This document shows, piece after piece, positions 6,498 through 13,609 of a DNA stretch of 13,684 bases; position 1 is the first letter of the stretch, and each line of letters begins with the position of its first letter. A program made the translations under genes and the position numbers. The notes under the pieces were generated by a model. That model made no database searches. It was not told the origin of the DNA and worked only from the letters and a program-made list of their open reading frames with translations. The DNA is from an uncultured Bulleidia sp. GTDB lineage: Bacteria; Bacillota_I; Bacilli_A; Erysipelotrichales; Erysipelotrichaceae. The DNA is taken from assembly GCA_934757945.1 (NCBI GenBank), contig CAKVLT010000049.1:1-13684 (forward strand), read 5' to 3'.

Positions 6498-7343
6498 TTA
6501 CTCTACGCTTACGCGCTCAATATGCAATGCAAGATATCCGACTTCTATTTCTTCCAGTTGTACACGCAATGCCTGACTTAAATGATCGCAGACAATTCTT
6601 GCCAGTTCATAAGAACGCGGGAAGTTATGTTCCACATAATCATTCATGTTTACTTTCAGGGATTCTTTGTTTAAAGCACGTGCAACCATGAATTTTACAT
6701 GATTCATTAAACGATTATAGCTTAATGATGTCACATCAATATGAATCTTTCTCTGTTCTTCAATCAGAGATACACACTCCCTTACTGCTGACGCCATCTG
6801 CATGGAAACAGCAACAGATTCTTTTTCAAGTGCAGAATGAATATGTAATGCCACATATCCGATTTCATCATCTGGAACATCTATTCCTTTTTCTTTTTTT
6901 AAATAATCTTTGAGTGTCAGTGCTACCTTGAATTCACCATTAAACAAAGTCTGAATATCCGGAGTTAACGGATTAGAAATCTGCTCTCCCTTTTGCATTC
7001 TTTTTACAGCAAATGCAATATGATCTGCCATAGGAAAAAGTATATTGCGGTCAATCGTTCCAAACTGCTTTTCCGCAAGATTTAAAATGCGATTAGCCAT
7101 CTCGAGATATTCCGGTTCTATACTTCTTACAAGTTCAGAAGCACTGCCTCTGGTGGAAGTTGCCTGTAAAGAATATACTGTACAATCTTCAGGTTTTTCC
7201 AGCCGTTCTCCGACTTTTCTTCCGAATCCAACACCCTTTCCAAGCAGTACATATTCATTACTGTCCTGCATGTCAAATGCAATAACCCCATTATGATTCA
7301 ATACTTTGCATATACGATACACAGCTCTCACACCTTTCCCCAT
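6498..7343 (-). CDS. glcT: GlcT-like PTS antiterminator (CAT-PRD1-PRD2)
   Basis: This 281-residue regulator (from ATG 7343) has an N-terminal CAT RNA-binding domain with ICKVLNHNG and LLGKGVGFG, close to B. subtilis GlcT, followed by two PRD domains. Numbering from that ATG, the regulatory histidines are H108 (ADHIAFAVKR), H167 (VALHIHSAL), H215 (MNHVKFM) and H274 (LALHIERV). It probably binds the RAT at 9811-9838 and allows ptsG transcription when the EII is not phosphorylating it. The gene follows ptsG, with a strong terminator between them, so it may have its own promoter; none was clearly seen. Starts are ambiguous: ATG 7343 has AAAGGA only four bases upstream, GTG 7367 has AGGA at better spacing, and an internal GTG would give MYRICKVL, the usual family N-terminus. 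Confidence 0.88.
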   Translation of the reverse strand: MGKGVRAVYRICKVLNHNGVIAFDMQDSNEYVLLGKGVGFGRKVGERLEKPEDCTVYSLQATSTRGSASELVRSIEPEYLEMANRILNLAEKQFGTIDRNILFPMADHIAFAVKRMQKGEQISNPLTPDIQTLFNGEFKVALTLKDYLKKEKGIDVPDDEIGYVALHIHSALEKESVAVSMQMASAVRECVSLIEEQRKIHIDVTSLSYNRLMNHVKFMVARALNKESLKVNMNDYVEHNFPRSYELARIVCDHLSQALRVQLEEIEVGYLALHIERVSVE

Positions 7344-7444
7344 GGAGTCCTTTGTTTTTTCAAACACCCCTGATTCCTATTTGTCGGTTTTAATGTACCA
7401 TATTTTCTGGCATTTCCCTATTGGATTTTCTTTGCTTTCCATTG

Positions 7445-7472
7445 AAAAAACGGTCAGATTCCCATCTGACCG
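7445..7472 (-). terminator. Terminator after the ptsG-like gene
   Basis: A perfect 9-bp stem (CGGTCAGAT with ATCTGACCG) and a 4-base loop are followed on the minus strand by TTTTTT. It lies about 55 bases past the ptsG-like stop codon and before the glcT-like gene, so most transcripts should end here. Confidence 0.9.
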
Positions 7473-7526
7473 CCTTCATTTTCATGATTCTTTGTTACAT
7501 TTATACTACCAGAATGTCTTATATTT

Positions 7527-9665
7527 TTACTTCTGATAAGTATCTACTGCAAATAATGGTTCTCCTGCCTTAATCTCTCCATGAGCAAGCAATCTGATTT
7601 TCTGATTGCCCTGTAACTCTGTACATAAGATTGGAGAGCATAATGATGGTGCATTAGCACGGAGATACTCCAGATCAAGTTCAAGAAGCTTATCGCCTTT
7701 TTTCACTTTCTGACCATTTTCAACAAAACATGTAAATCCTTTTCCATCCAGTTTTACTGTATCAATTCCTATATGCATAAGAACAGAAACACCGCTGTCA
7801 GTCATAAATCCTATAGCATGTTTTGTATTGAAGACAAATACCACTTCTCCATCTTCCGGAGCAACGATAACTGGGTTTACCGGAGTTACAACAGCTCCAT
7901 CACCCATCATTTTTCCTGCAAATGCTTCATCTGGTGCAGTGGAAAGCTCATCAGCGATTCCTGTAATAGGGCTGGAGATAATCACAGTTTCTTTTACAGT
8001 TTCGTTCTGTTCTTTTTCAGCTTCCGGCTGTTTTGCAGCTTCTGTCTGTTCTTCCATTGTATGAATTTCTTCATCCAAAGCGGTTTCCAGATAGTCTTCA
8101 AAGTTGGATTTGATTACAGTAACCTTTGGTCCGTAGATAATCTGTACACCATTTCCTTTATGTACCACACCACTTGCACCGGTTGCCTTTAATACTGCAT
8201 CATTTACCAGTTCAGACTTATGTACAGTACAACGAAGTCTTGTTGCACAGCAGTCAACATCAGAAATGTTTTTCTTGCCACCAAGACCTCTTAAAAGTCC
8301 TTCGCAAACAGGATCATCTGCAACAACACCGTTTTCTCCATCTTTTCTGGCATTCACGTCTGCTCTTGTATAAAGCTTTACTTCTTCTGCATCATCTCTT
8401 CCCGGAGTTTTCAGATCTAACTTTACAATCAGGAAACGGAACAGGAAATAGTAAACAATAAAGTACACAACTCCTACAGCCACAATCCAGATCCAGCTTG
8501 TCTTTGCATTACCCTGTAAAATACCAAACAGGAATAAATCAATAAATCCACCGGAGAAAGTCATACCTACTCCGACATTTAAAATGTGCATCAGCATATA
8601 TGCAAGACCTGCAAATACACAATGGATTCCATATAGTAATGGTGCAACGAAGATAAATGTAAATTCAAGAGGTTCTGTAATACCTGTCAGCATGGAAGTT
8701 AATGCTGCAGATAACAGTAAGCCTTCAACTGCTTTTTTCTTTTCAGGTTTTGCAGTGCTGTACATTGCAAGTGCAGCTCCAGGAAGTCCAAAAATCATCA
8801 GAGGGAATTTACCTGCCATAAATCTTGTGGCAGATACAGCAAAATGTGTAACGCTAGGATCAGATAACTGTGCAAAGAAGATATTCTGCGCACCTTCAAT
8901 CATCTGTCCTCCAACTTCCATAGTTCCACCAACAGCTGTCTGCCAGAAAGGAAGATAGAATACGTGGTGAAGACCAAATGGAATTAAAAGACGTTCCATG
9001 AATCCATATACCCATGTTCCGGCATAACCAGAACGAAGTACCAGATCCCCAACTGCATAGATTCCAGACTGAATAGTAGGCCATACAAAGTACATGAGCA
9101 TTCCCACAAGAACATATACAACCCCAGAAATAATAGGTACAAATCTTGTTCCCCCGAAGAAAGATAATACCTGTGGCAGTTCAATCTTGTAGAAACGGTT
9201 ATGCAGTGCAGCAACACCAAGACCGACAATAATACCTCCAAACACACCCATCTGTAAGGAAGTGATGCCGCATACCTCTGTGGTAGCACCAGCGAGCATT
9301 GCTTCGGCACCACCATTGATCTTAATCAATGTTCCAATGGAAGCGTGCATAATAAAGAAGGCAACAACTGCAGAAAGAGCAGCAACTTCTTTCTCTTTCT
9401 TCGCCATACCGATGGCAACACCCATAGAAAATATAATTGGCAGGTTTGCGAATACAATGTTTCCTGCAGAATTCATAATCTGCAGAATATCATTGATGAT
9501 AGTACCAGGCCCCATAACATTTAATAAGCCATATGCTTCGAGCATAGTCTCATTTGTAAATGAACCACCAAGTCCCAGCAGCAGACCAGCTACCGGAAGA
9601 ATTGCGATTGGAAGCATAAATGAGCGTCCAACCCTTTGCAGAACTCCAAAAATCTTGTCCTTCAT
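7527..9665 (-). CDS. ptsG: PTS glucose-family permease, EIICBA (PtsG-like)
   Basis: This 712-residue membrane permease imports and phosphorylates a hexose at the expense of phospho-HPr. Domain order is C-B-A. EIIC (about 1-420) is strongly hydrophobic with the family motifs FGLHHVFYLPF (230-240) and GITEPLEF (328-335). EIIB (about 450-525) has the phosphorylated cysteine C473 in CATRLR. A charged, Glu-rich linker (about 528-560) leads to EIIA (about 562-712) with H616 and the phosphorylated H631 in LMHIGIDTV. The true start is ATG 9665 (MKDKIFGVLQ) with GAGG six bases upstream; the open frame extends to 9881 but that part is the untranslated RAT leader. Glucose is the likely substrate because of the C-B-A order and the GlcT-type control, but GlcNAc or maltose-type relatives cannot be excluded. 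Confidence 0.92.
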   Translation of the reverse strand: MKDKIFGVLQRVGRSFMLPIAILPVAGLLLGLGGSFTNETMLEAYGLLNVMGPGTIINDILQIMNSAGNIVFANLPIIFSMGVAIGMAKKEKEVAALSAVVAFFIMHASIGTLIKINGGAEAMLAGATTEVCGITSLQMGVFGGIIVGLGVAALHNRFYKIELPQVLSFFGGTRFVPIISGVVYVLVGMLMYFVWPTIQSGIYAVGDLVLRSGYAGTWVYGFMERLLIPFGLHHVFYLPFWQTAVGGTMEVGGQMIEGAQNIFFAQLSDPSVTHFAVSATRFMAGKFPLMIFGLPGAALAMYSTAKPEKKKAVEGLLLSAALTSMLTGITEPLEFTFIFVAPLLYGIHCVFAGLAYMLMHILNVGVGMTFSGGFIDLFLFGILQGNAKTSWIWIVAVGVVYFIVYYFLFRFLIVKLDLKTPGRDDAEEVKLYTRADVNARKDGENGVVADDPVCEGLLRGLGGKKNISDVDCCATRLRCTVHKSELVNDAVLKATGASGVVHKGNGVQIIYGPKVTVIKSNFEDYLETALDEEIHTMEEQTEAAKQPEAEKEQNETVKETVIISSPITGIADELSTAPDEAFAGKMMGDGAVVTPVNPVIVAPEDGEVVFVFNTKHAIGFMTDSGVSVLMHIGIDTVKLDGKGFTCFVENGQKVKKGDKLLELDLEYLRANAPSLCSPILCTELQGNQKIRLLAHGEIKAGEPLFAVDTYQK

Positions 9666-9764
9666 AGTTTTCCTCTTTTCTTTCATCCCTGTGTATTTTT
9701 TTGAGTGATTATGAAGGGAAGTTCTTTTTAGAATACTGCGCGCCTGTATTCTTTCCGCCATAAC

Positions 9765-9820
9765 AAAAGGCATCAACCCTACACAAATATCAAAAAAATA
9801 TTTATGCACAGTTAATGCCT
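9765..9820 (-). terminator. Leader terminator of the ptsG-like gene, overlapping the RAT
   Basis: On the minus strand AGGCATTAAC (9811-9820) pairs with GTTGATGCCT (9768-9777), one wobble in ten pairs. A second 9-bp AT-rich stem (CATAAATAT with ATATTTGTG) extends the hairpin, and TTTTGTTAT follows. The 5' arm is the 3' half of the RAT, so RAT and terminator cannot form together. The U-tract is short. Confidence 0.75.
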
Positions 9821-9838
9821 GCTTATTCAGTAACACAC
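9811..9838 (-). promoter_or_regulatory. GlcT-type RAT in the ptsG leader
   Basis: The minus-strand RNA contains GTGTTACTG, a 5-base AATAA loop region and GCAGGCATTAAC. This keeps the UUACUG and CAGGCA halves of a classical ribonucleic antiterminator, and the GTGTTACTG/CAGGCAT version resembles B. subtilis ptsG RAT as remembered rather than the bgl or lic type. It starts about eight bases after the predicted transcription start and overlaps the leader terminator arm. Confidence 0.85.
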
Positions 9839-9852
9839 TATGTCTGTAAAAG

Positions 9853-9881
9853 TTTATAACACAGTTCCAATGTAATAGCAA
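9853..9881 (-). promoter_or_regulatory. Promoter of the ptsG-like gene
   Basis: On the minus strand there is TTGCTA (9876-9881), a 17-base spacer and TATAAA (9853-9858), with TGT directly before the -10 giving an extended -10 element. Transcription would start near 9846, placing the RAT at the very beginning of the leader. Confidence 0.7.
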
Positions 9882-9955
9882 TGATTTTATATTAACAAGG
9901 ATTTAATATGAATGTCTTTTTAAAATTAAATACTATCTATCAAAACTATCTTCAC

Positions 9956-10007
9956 AAAATAAAAAAGCAGAAGAATTTCCACTTTAGAGATTTGGGAAGC
10001 TTCTGCT
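9956..10007 (-). terminator. Terminator of the mannose-family PTS operon
   Basis: AGCAGAAG (minus strand, 10000-10007) pairs with CTTCTGCT (9966-9973); TTCC/GGAA adds an inner stem, and TTTTTT A TTTT follows. It lies about 100 bases after the EIID stop codon and upstream of the ptsG promoter. Between EIID and this terminator only the orphan ribosome binding site and short frame described separately were seen. Confidence 0.8.
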
Positions 10008-10028
10008 CTTCTATTATACTTTTTCTTT

Positions 10029-10100
10029 TTACCCTATATGTATATCAACAGACCAAATCAATGGCTTGTAACAATAATTCTTGCTTTGCTTATTTTTTAT
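10029..10100 (-). other. Orphan Shine-Dalgarno with a short frame starting at ATA, after EIID
   Basis: The EIID stop codon TAG overlaps a perfect AGGAGGTG (AGGAGG at 10106-10111). At ideal 5-base spacing the next triplet is ATA, not ATG. From it a 23-codon frame (KNKQSKNYCYKPLIWSVDIH) runs to TAA. It is either the remnant of a lost last gene of the operon, a small ORF with a non-standard start, or a chance feature. No family is recognised. Confidence 0.25.
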
Positions 10101-10109
10101 TTTCACCTC

Positions 10110-10934
10110 CTACATAATGCAAAGTGCCTTTAAAATAACTCCCAGTGCAAGAACAAGAACCATAATGATTGCTGGATTTACTTTCTTTTGCAGTGCTCTA
10201 TAGCAGCCAAATGTCAACAATAAAGGTAGTAATTTCGGACATATTGCATCCAGTAGCTCCGTTTGCACGTTTAAAGTGACATCACCAAACTGTAAAACCC
10301 AAGATAAGCTAAAGTATACCATTGAGGATATCATTCCACCGATAACAACCAATCCAAGTACAGTAGCTGCCTTCGTTGCCTGAGCCATCAATCCACCAGA
10401 TATAAGGGTATCAATTGATTTAGCACCCAGCTTGTATCCATATTTCATACCGAATACTCTTACCAATATATTTGGTATATTGTAAATCAGCAAGAATAGT
10501 AGTGGACCAAGAACTGATCCCTTCTGTGCAAATGCAATACCCACACCTGCCGCCAACACTCTGAATGTTCCCCAGAAGAAGGTATCACCAATGCCTGATA
10601 AAGGTCCCATTAAAGCAACTTTGATATTATTGATCGATGAGGTATCAAAATCTGGATTGTTCGCTGCTTCTTCTTCCATTGCACTGGCAATACCAACAAC
10701 AAATGGTGTACAAGCATACGTATTATTATAAGCCTCAGCATGACGTGTCAATGCTTTACACAATTCATCTTTATCATCACCATAAAGTTTCTTCAATACT
10801 GGAATCATAGCATAGTCAAAGCCAGGAGCTTGCATACGATCCATAGAGAAACATGCTGTGATCAAAAATGATCTCCAAAATGCAGAATTAAGCTCTTTTT
10901 TTGTTAAATGCTTTTCGCTAGATTTCGTTGTCAT
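10110..10934 (-). CDS. PTS mannose-family EIID component
   Basis: This 274-residue membrane component forms the sugar channel together with EIIC in the mannose/fructose/sorbose PTS family. Recognisable blocks are the N-terminal FWRSFLITACFSMDRMQAPG, FDYAMIPVLKKLYG and ALTRHAEAYNNTYACTPFVV segments, then MGPLSGIGDTFFWGTFR, followed by hydrophobic helices to the C-terminus. The start is ATG 10934 with AGGAGG eight bases upstream; the gene overlaps EIIC by 17 bases, so the two are translationally coupled. It is the last recognised gene of the operon. The substrate cannot be told from the sequence. Confidence 0.95.
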   Translation of the reverse strand: MTTKSSEKHLTKKELNSAFWRSFLITACFSMDRMQAPGFDYAMIPVLKKLYGDDKDELCKALTRHAEAYNNTYACTPFVVGIASAMEEEAANNPDFDTSSINNIKVALMGPLSGIGDTFFWGTFRVLAAGVGIAFAQKGSVLGPLLFLLIYNIPNILVRVFGMKYGYKLGAKSIDTLISGGLMAQATKAATVLGLVVIGGMISSMVYFSLSWVLQFGDVTLNVQTELLDAICPKLLPLLLTFGCYRALQKKVNPAIIMVLVLALGVILKALCIM

Positions 10935-11679
10935 CAACTGTACCTCCTGTAGCTGTTTTGTCGTTGATAAAGATTAAGGCTGCTATTACAACACCAACCA
11001 AAGCAACCCCAATATTTGAGAGGTTGAAGAATGCTGATGCAATAAATCCAATAAATAAATACGGAGCCATTTTCCAAGAGAATGTAAGTTGCATGAGCAA
11101 TGCAAAGCCTAATGCTGGCAACATCCAACTTCCATCTGAAATACCTTCAGCCAGCCATGAAGGAATAATTGTTAATAGATAATCAAAGACTGGAGCGCCT
11201 AACAATAAGCCAAAGAATACAACGAAGAATGGAATAACAAATGTTGTCAATAAACCACCCCATTGGCAAAGTTCCATTGTTCTTGTATCTGCAACTTCTG
11301 CCGCCTTCTTAGCTCTTGTTGCAAAAATATGGCCTAAAGGTGTCCATGTGATGTAACCCAAAGTAGCAGCAAATGAAGAAATTGGTAATGCCATTGCAAG
11401 TGCAAGTTCACTGTTTACACCATTACGACAGATGAACGCTGTACACAAAGCACTTCCTAAAGTAATTTCAGGCATACCAGAAGCAGATCCAATACCTACT
11501 AATCCCATGGATAATAGTTCCATCTGAGCCCCAAAGATAATTCCTGTTTTAATATCTCCAAAAACAATCCCAACCAGAGTTGATACAATGAGAGGCCTAT
11601 GAAGCATCATCATACCAAAGAAAGGTCTATCACTTCTGCATATTGCTGCAATTAATGCAACTAAGAATGTTTGTACCAT
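10918..11679 (-). CDS. PTS mannose-family EIIC component
   Basis: This 253-residue multi-spanning membrane protein is the EIIC channel subunit of a mannose-type PTS. It is hydrophobic throughout, with the family segment FGAQMELLSMGLVGIGSASG (about residues 49-68) and several predicted helices; the hydrophilic tail ends TGGTVDDNEI. AGGAG lies seven bases before the ATG, and the gene follows EIIB after a 17-base gap. It pairs with EIID to form the translocation unit to which EIIA and EIIB pass phosphate. Confidence 0.95.
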   Translation of the reverse strand: MVQTFLVALIAAICRSDRPFFGMMMLHRPLIVSTLVGIVFGDIKTGIIFGAQMELLSMGLVGIGSASGMPEITLGSALCTAFICRNGVNSELALAMALPISSFAATLGYITWTPLGHIFATRAKKAAEVADTRTMELCQWGGLLTTFVIPFFVVFFGLLLGAPVFDYLLTIIPSWLAEGISDGSWMLPALGFALLMQLTFSWKMAPYLFIGFIASAFFNLSNIGVALVGVVIAALIFINDKTATGGTVDDNEI

Positions 11680-11696
11680 TTTTATTCTCCTTTCGA

Positions 11697-12173
11697 TTAT
11701 GATTTATTTCTTAGTAGCGGTTCTAAATCAACAAACTTATCGTTTGGCGTAGGCATCATTCCCACTTTAATTCCTAAATCAATTAGTGAATTAAGTGCTT
11801 CGATATCCTCTTTATCAAGATTCAAACTCTGAGTAATATAAGGAGCATCTTTTCTTACACCACCAATAGTTAAACGATTGACTCCTTGAATACCCTTCAT
11901 TACTCTAGCCGCATCAATCGGATTATTTACTAGAACCATAATTTTATATTTCTGACTTTCCGGGCTATTTAAGAATTTTATTCCTTCATCAACACTTCTG
12001 AAGCCATACTTTACACCGGCAGGAACGCCTAGTTTTAATGCATTCCTCCTCATTTTGTCATTAACAATCTGATCATTGACAACCAGAAGAACATCTAATC
12101 CCAACGTTCTAGTCCATGAAACAGCAACCTGTCCATGAATTAAACGATCATCTAAACGTACCTCTTTTATCAT
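11697..12173 (-). CDS. PTS mannose-family EIIB component
   Basis: This 158-residue cytoplasmic phosphocarrier takes phosphate from EIIA and gives it to the sugar. The N-terminus VRLDDRLIHGQV contains the phosphorylated histidine H13, the hallmark of the family, and the length is normal. Its ATG overlaps the EIIA stop by four bases (ATGA), giving translational coupling. Sequence style resembles EIIB proteins annotated for mannose, fructose, sorbose or N-acetylgalactosamine; the exact sugar cannot be assigned. Confidence 0.95.
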   Translation of the reverse strand: MIKEVRLDDRLIHGQVAVSWTRTLGLDVLLVVNDQIVNDKMRRNALKLGVPAGVKYGFRSVDEGIKFLNSPESQKYKIMVLVNNPIDAARVMKGIQGVNRLTIGGVRKDAPYITQSLNLDKEDIEALNSLIDLGIKVGMMPTPNDKFVDLEPLLRNKS

Positions 12174-12592
12174 ATTTCTTCGTCCCCTTCACTTTCTAAT
12201 TCTGTATTTATGTGACGAATCCCGTTTTTACCATTCTCAATCAAATAGTTGACAAGTTCATCGTATTCCAGGGTATCTTTCATGAGAATCGCTTCAAGTA
12301 GAATTCCCAAATTGACACCTGTAATCACATCAATCTTTCTCACACCTATATATTCACTGATAACTCTTGTAATACTGCCACCATAAATATCTGTTAATGC
12401 TAAAATCTCGTCGTTTTCATCAAAAGAGTCTAAGACTGTTTCAACGGCCTTGCAAGCTTCTTCAACAGATGTTTCCATTGTAATGCTTATGGTTTTTATA
12501 TCAGCTATACTACTGCTACCAGCTATTAGGCTGGCACTCTTCACAATGGATGCCGATAAAGGTCCATGTGAAGCCACTATTATTTGAACCAT
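12170..12592 (-). CDS. PTS mannose-family EIIA component
   Basis: This 140-residue cytoplasmic phosphocarrier receives phosphate from HPr. The start MVQIIVASHGPLS places the phosphorylated histidine at H9. Other family marks are LTDIYGGS (about 66-73) and TGVNLGILLEAIL. EIIA and EIIB are separate genes here, unlike the fused ManX. It follows the MBL-fold gene after 29 bases, with AAAGGA upstream of the ATG, and overlaps EIIB by four bases. Confidence 0.95.
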   Translation of the reverse strand: MVQIIVASHGPLSASIVKSASLIAGSSSIADIKTISITMETSVEEACKAVETVLDSFDENDEILALTDIYGGSITRVISEYIGVRKIDVITGVNLGILLEAILMKDTLEYDELVNYLIENGKNGIRHINTELESEGDEEI

Positions 12593-12621
12593 AGTTTTAT
12601 TATCCTTTAGAAGTGCACAAA

Positions 12622-13449
12622 TCAGACTGCATTTTCTTTTGTATAGAAAACATTTCCTAATTTGCCATCTAATCTTGGCTGCATTGGATTTGAGGTATCA
12701 ACCCTTTTTGCAGCTAAATAAGTTGTATCATGCATGGACACAGGTTGCTTATCATCAGTTCCATTTAAAATATTCTGTGCGCATTCAATAACATTATCAA
12801 TCATATCAAGCGGACATTCTAAAGCGTGATGGCTTTTCCAAATGGTATCATAATATTTAGATTGCGCTTTCACGTGGGACATAGATTCAATCAACTTACT
12901 TGCAGAAGATCCTGGAGTAACTAAAAGAGTTCTTCTACCGCATGAATCACCATATATAATTACTTTTTCTTCTTCGATCAAAACCATAATAGCCCCTGGG
13001 GTATGACCTGGTGTTTCAATTATTTTTAAAGTATAGTTGCCTATAGAAATTCTCTGTCCGTCTATTGCCGGTAATAGTTCACCTTTGAATTCATCTGTGT
13101 ATTCTTCAATAGGTATTCCAACAAACCCCAATGCCGGTTCATCATTCAGATATTTATAGCGCTTTTCTTTATTGTTTTGCCTATAGAACGTATCCCAGTC
13201 CCGTTCATTCATGTACACTTCGCTAAAACATCCTGTACCGCCTACATGATCATAATGGAAATGAGTAAGAATATTAATAACTGGTTTATCCGTCAAAGTG
13301 CGAACATATTCCATTATATTCCCTACTCCATATCCATTATCAATCAAGCAAGCCTTCTCGCTGCCAATAATCAGAAACATGTATACATCATGATCTATTA
13401 TCAAATAAATGTTGTTTCTGATTAACAAATGAGAGAAATATTTGTTCAT
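12622..13449 (-). CDS. MBL-fold metallo-hydrolase, first gene of a mannose-family PTS operon
   Basis: This 275-residue cytoplasmic protein has a complete metallo-beta-lactamase-fold metal site: THFHYDH (H63, H65, D67, H68), TPGHTPG (H149), YGDSC (D168) and KSHH (H207 or H208). No signal peptide is seen, arguing against an antibiotic-degrading lactamase. The start MNKYFSHLL at 13449 has AGGGTG upstream; an in-frame ATG at 13554 would lie in the operator and is unlikely. It is 29 bases ahead of EIIA on the same strand with no terminator between, so it is almost certainly co-transcribed with the PTS genes. By analogy with UlaG, an MBL-fold lactonase in the ascorbate PTS operon, it might hydrolyse the imported sugar phosphate or a lactone or thioester derived from it. 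The substrate is not predictable from sequence. Confidence 0.85.
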   Translation of the reverse strand: MNKYFSHLLIRNNIYLIIDHDVYMFLIIGSEKACLIDNGYGVGNIMEYVRTLTDKPVINILTHFHYDHVGGTGCFSEVYMNERDWDTFYRQNNKEKRYKYLNDEPALGFVGIPIEEYTDEFKGELLPAIDGQRISIGNYTLKIIETPGHTPGAIMVLIEEEKVIIYGDSCGRRTLLVTPGSSASKLIESMSHVKAQSKYYDTIWKSHHALECPLDMIDNVIECAQNILNGTDDKQPVSMHDTTYLAAKRVDTSNPMQPRLDGKLGNVFYTKENAV

Positions 13450-13524
13450 TATTTCACCCTGATATATTTCGTTAATATATCTCCTTTCTATAAGAAATGT
13501 ATCATAGAAAATACTGTGTTTGAA

Positions 13525-13570
13525 TGTTATCTTTCTCATTGTGAAAGGTAACATCGGTAATATGTTACCT
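13525..13570 (-). promoter_or_regulatory. Operator-like dyads at the start of the MBL-PTS operon
   Basis: A perfect 9-bp inverted repeat, AGGTAACAT and ATGTTACCT separated by 7 bases, occupies 13546-13570. Its left arm also forms an 11-base near-palindrome with TGTTATCTTTC (13525-13535; partner GAAAGGTAACA at 13543-13553). Three TGTTAYC half-sites are therefore arranged in alternating orientation. They cover the predicted transcription start and leader, a position suited to a repressor, or to two mutually exclusive hairpins in the RNA. No regulator gene lies in the window. Confidence 0.55.
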
Positions 13571-13576
13571 ATATAA

Positions 13577-13604
13577 ATAATATTTGTTGATTCTTATTTC
13601 TAAA
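13577..13604 (-). promoter_or_regulatory. Promoter candidate of the MBL-PTS operon
   Basis: On the minus strand TTTAGA (13599-13604) and TATTAT (13577-13582) are 16 bases apart, both moderate matches to consensus. The start site would be near 13570, at the edge of the perfect dyad. No -24/-12 sigma-54 element, common ahead of other mannose-type PTS operons, was seen. Confidence 0.4.
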
Positions 13605-13609
13605 CGCAT

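Noticed and set aside
9666..9881. N-terminal extension of the ptsG-like reading frame up to 9881
   Set aside because: It translates the promoter -35 edge, RAT and terminator, has no ribosome binding site, and the EIIC family begins at MKDKIFG with a good SD.
13450..13554. Longer MBL-fold protein starting at 13554
   Set aside because: The extension crosses the operator dyad and has no homologous domain, while ATG 13449 has an AGGGTG ribosome binding site.
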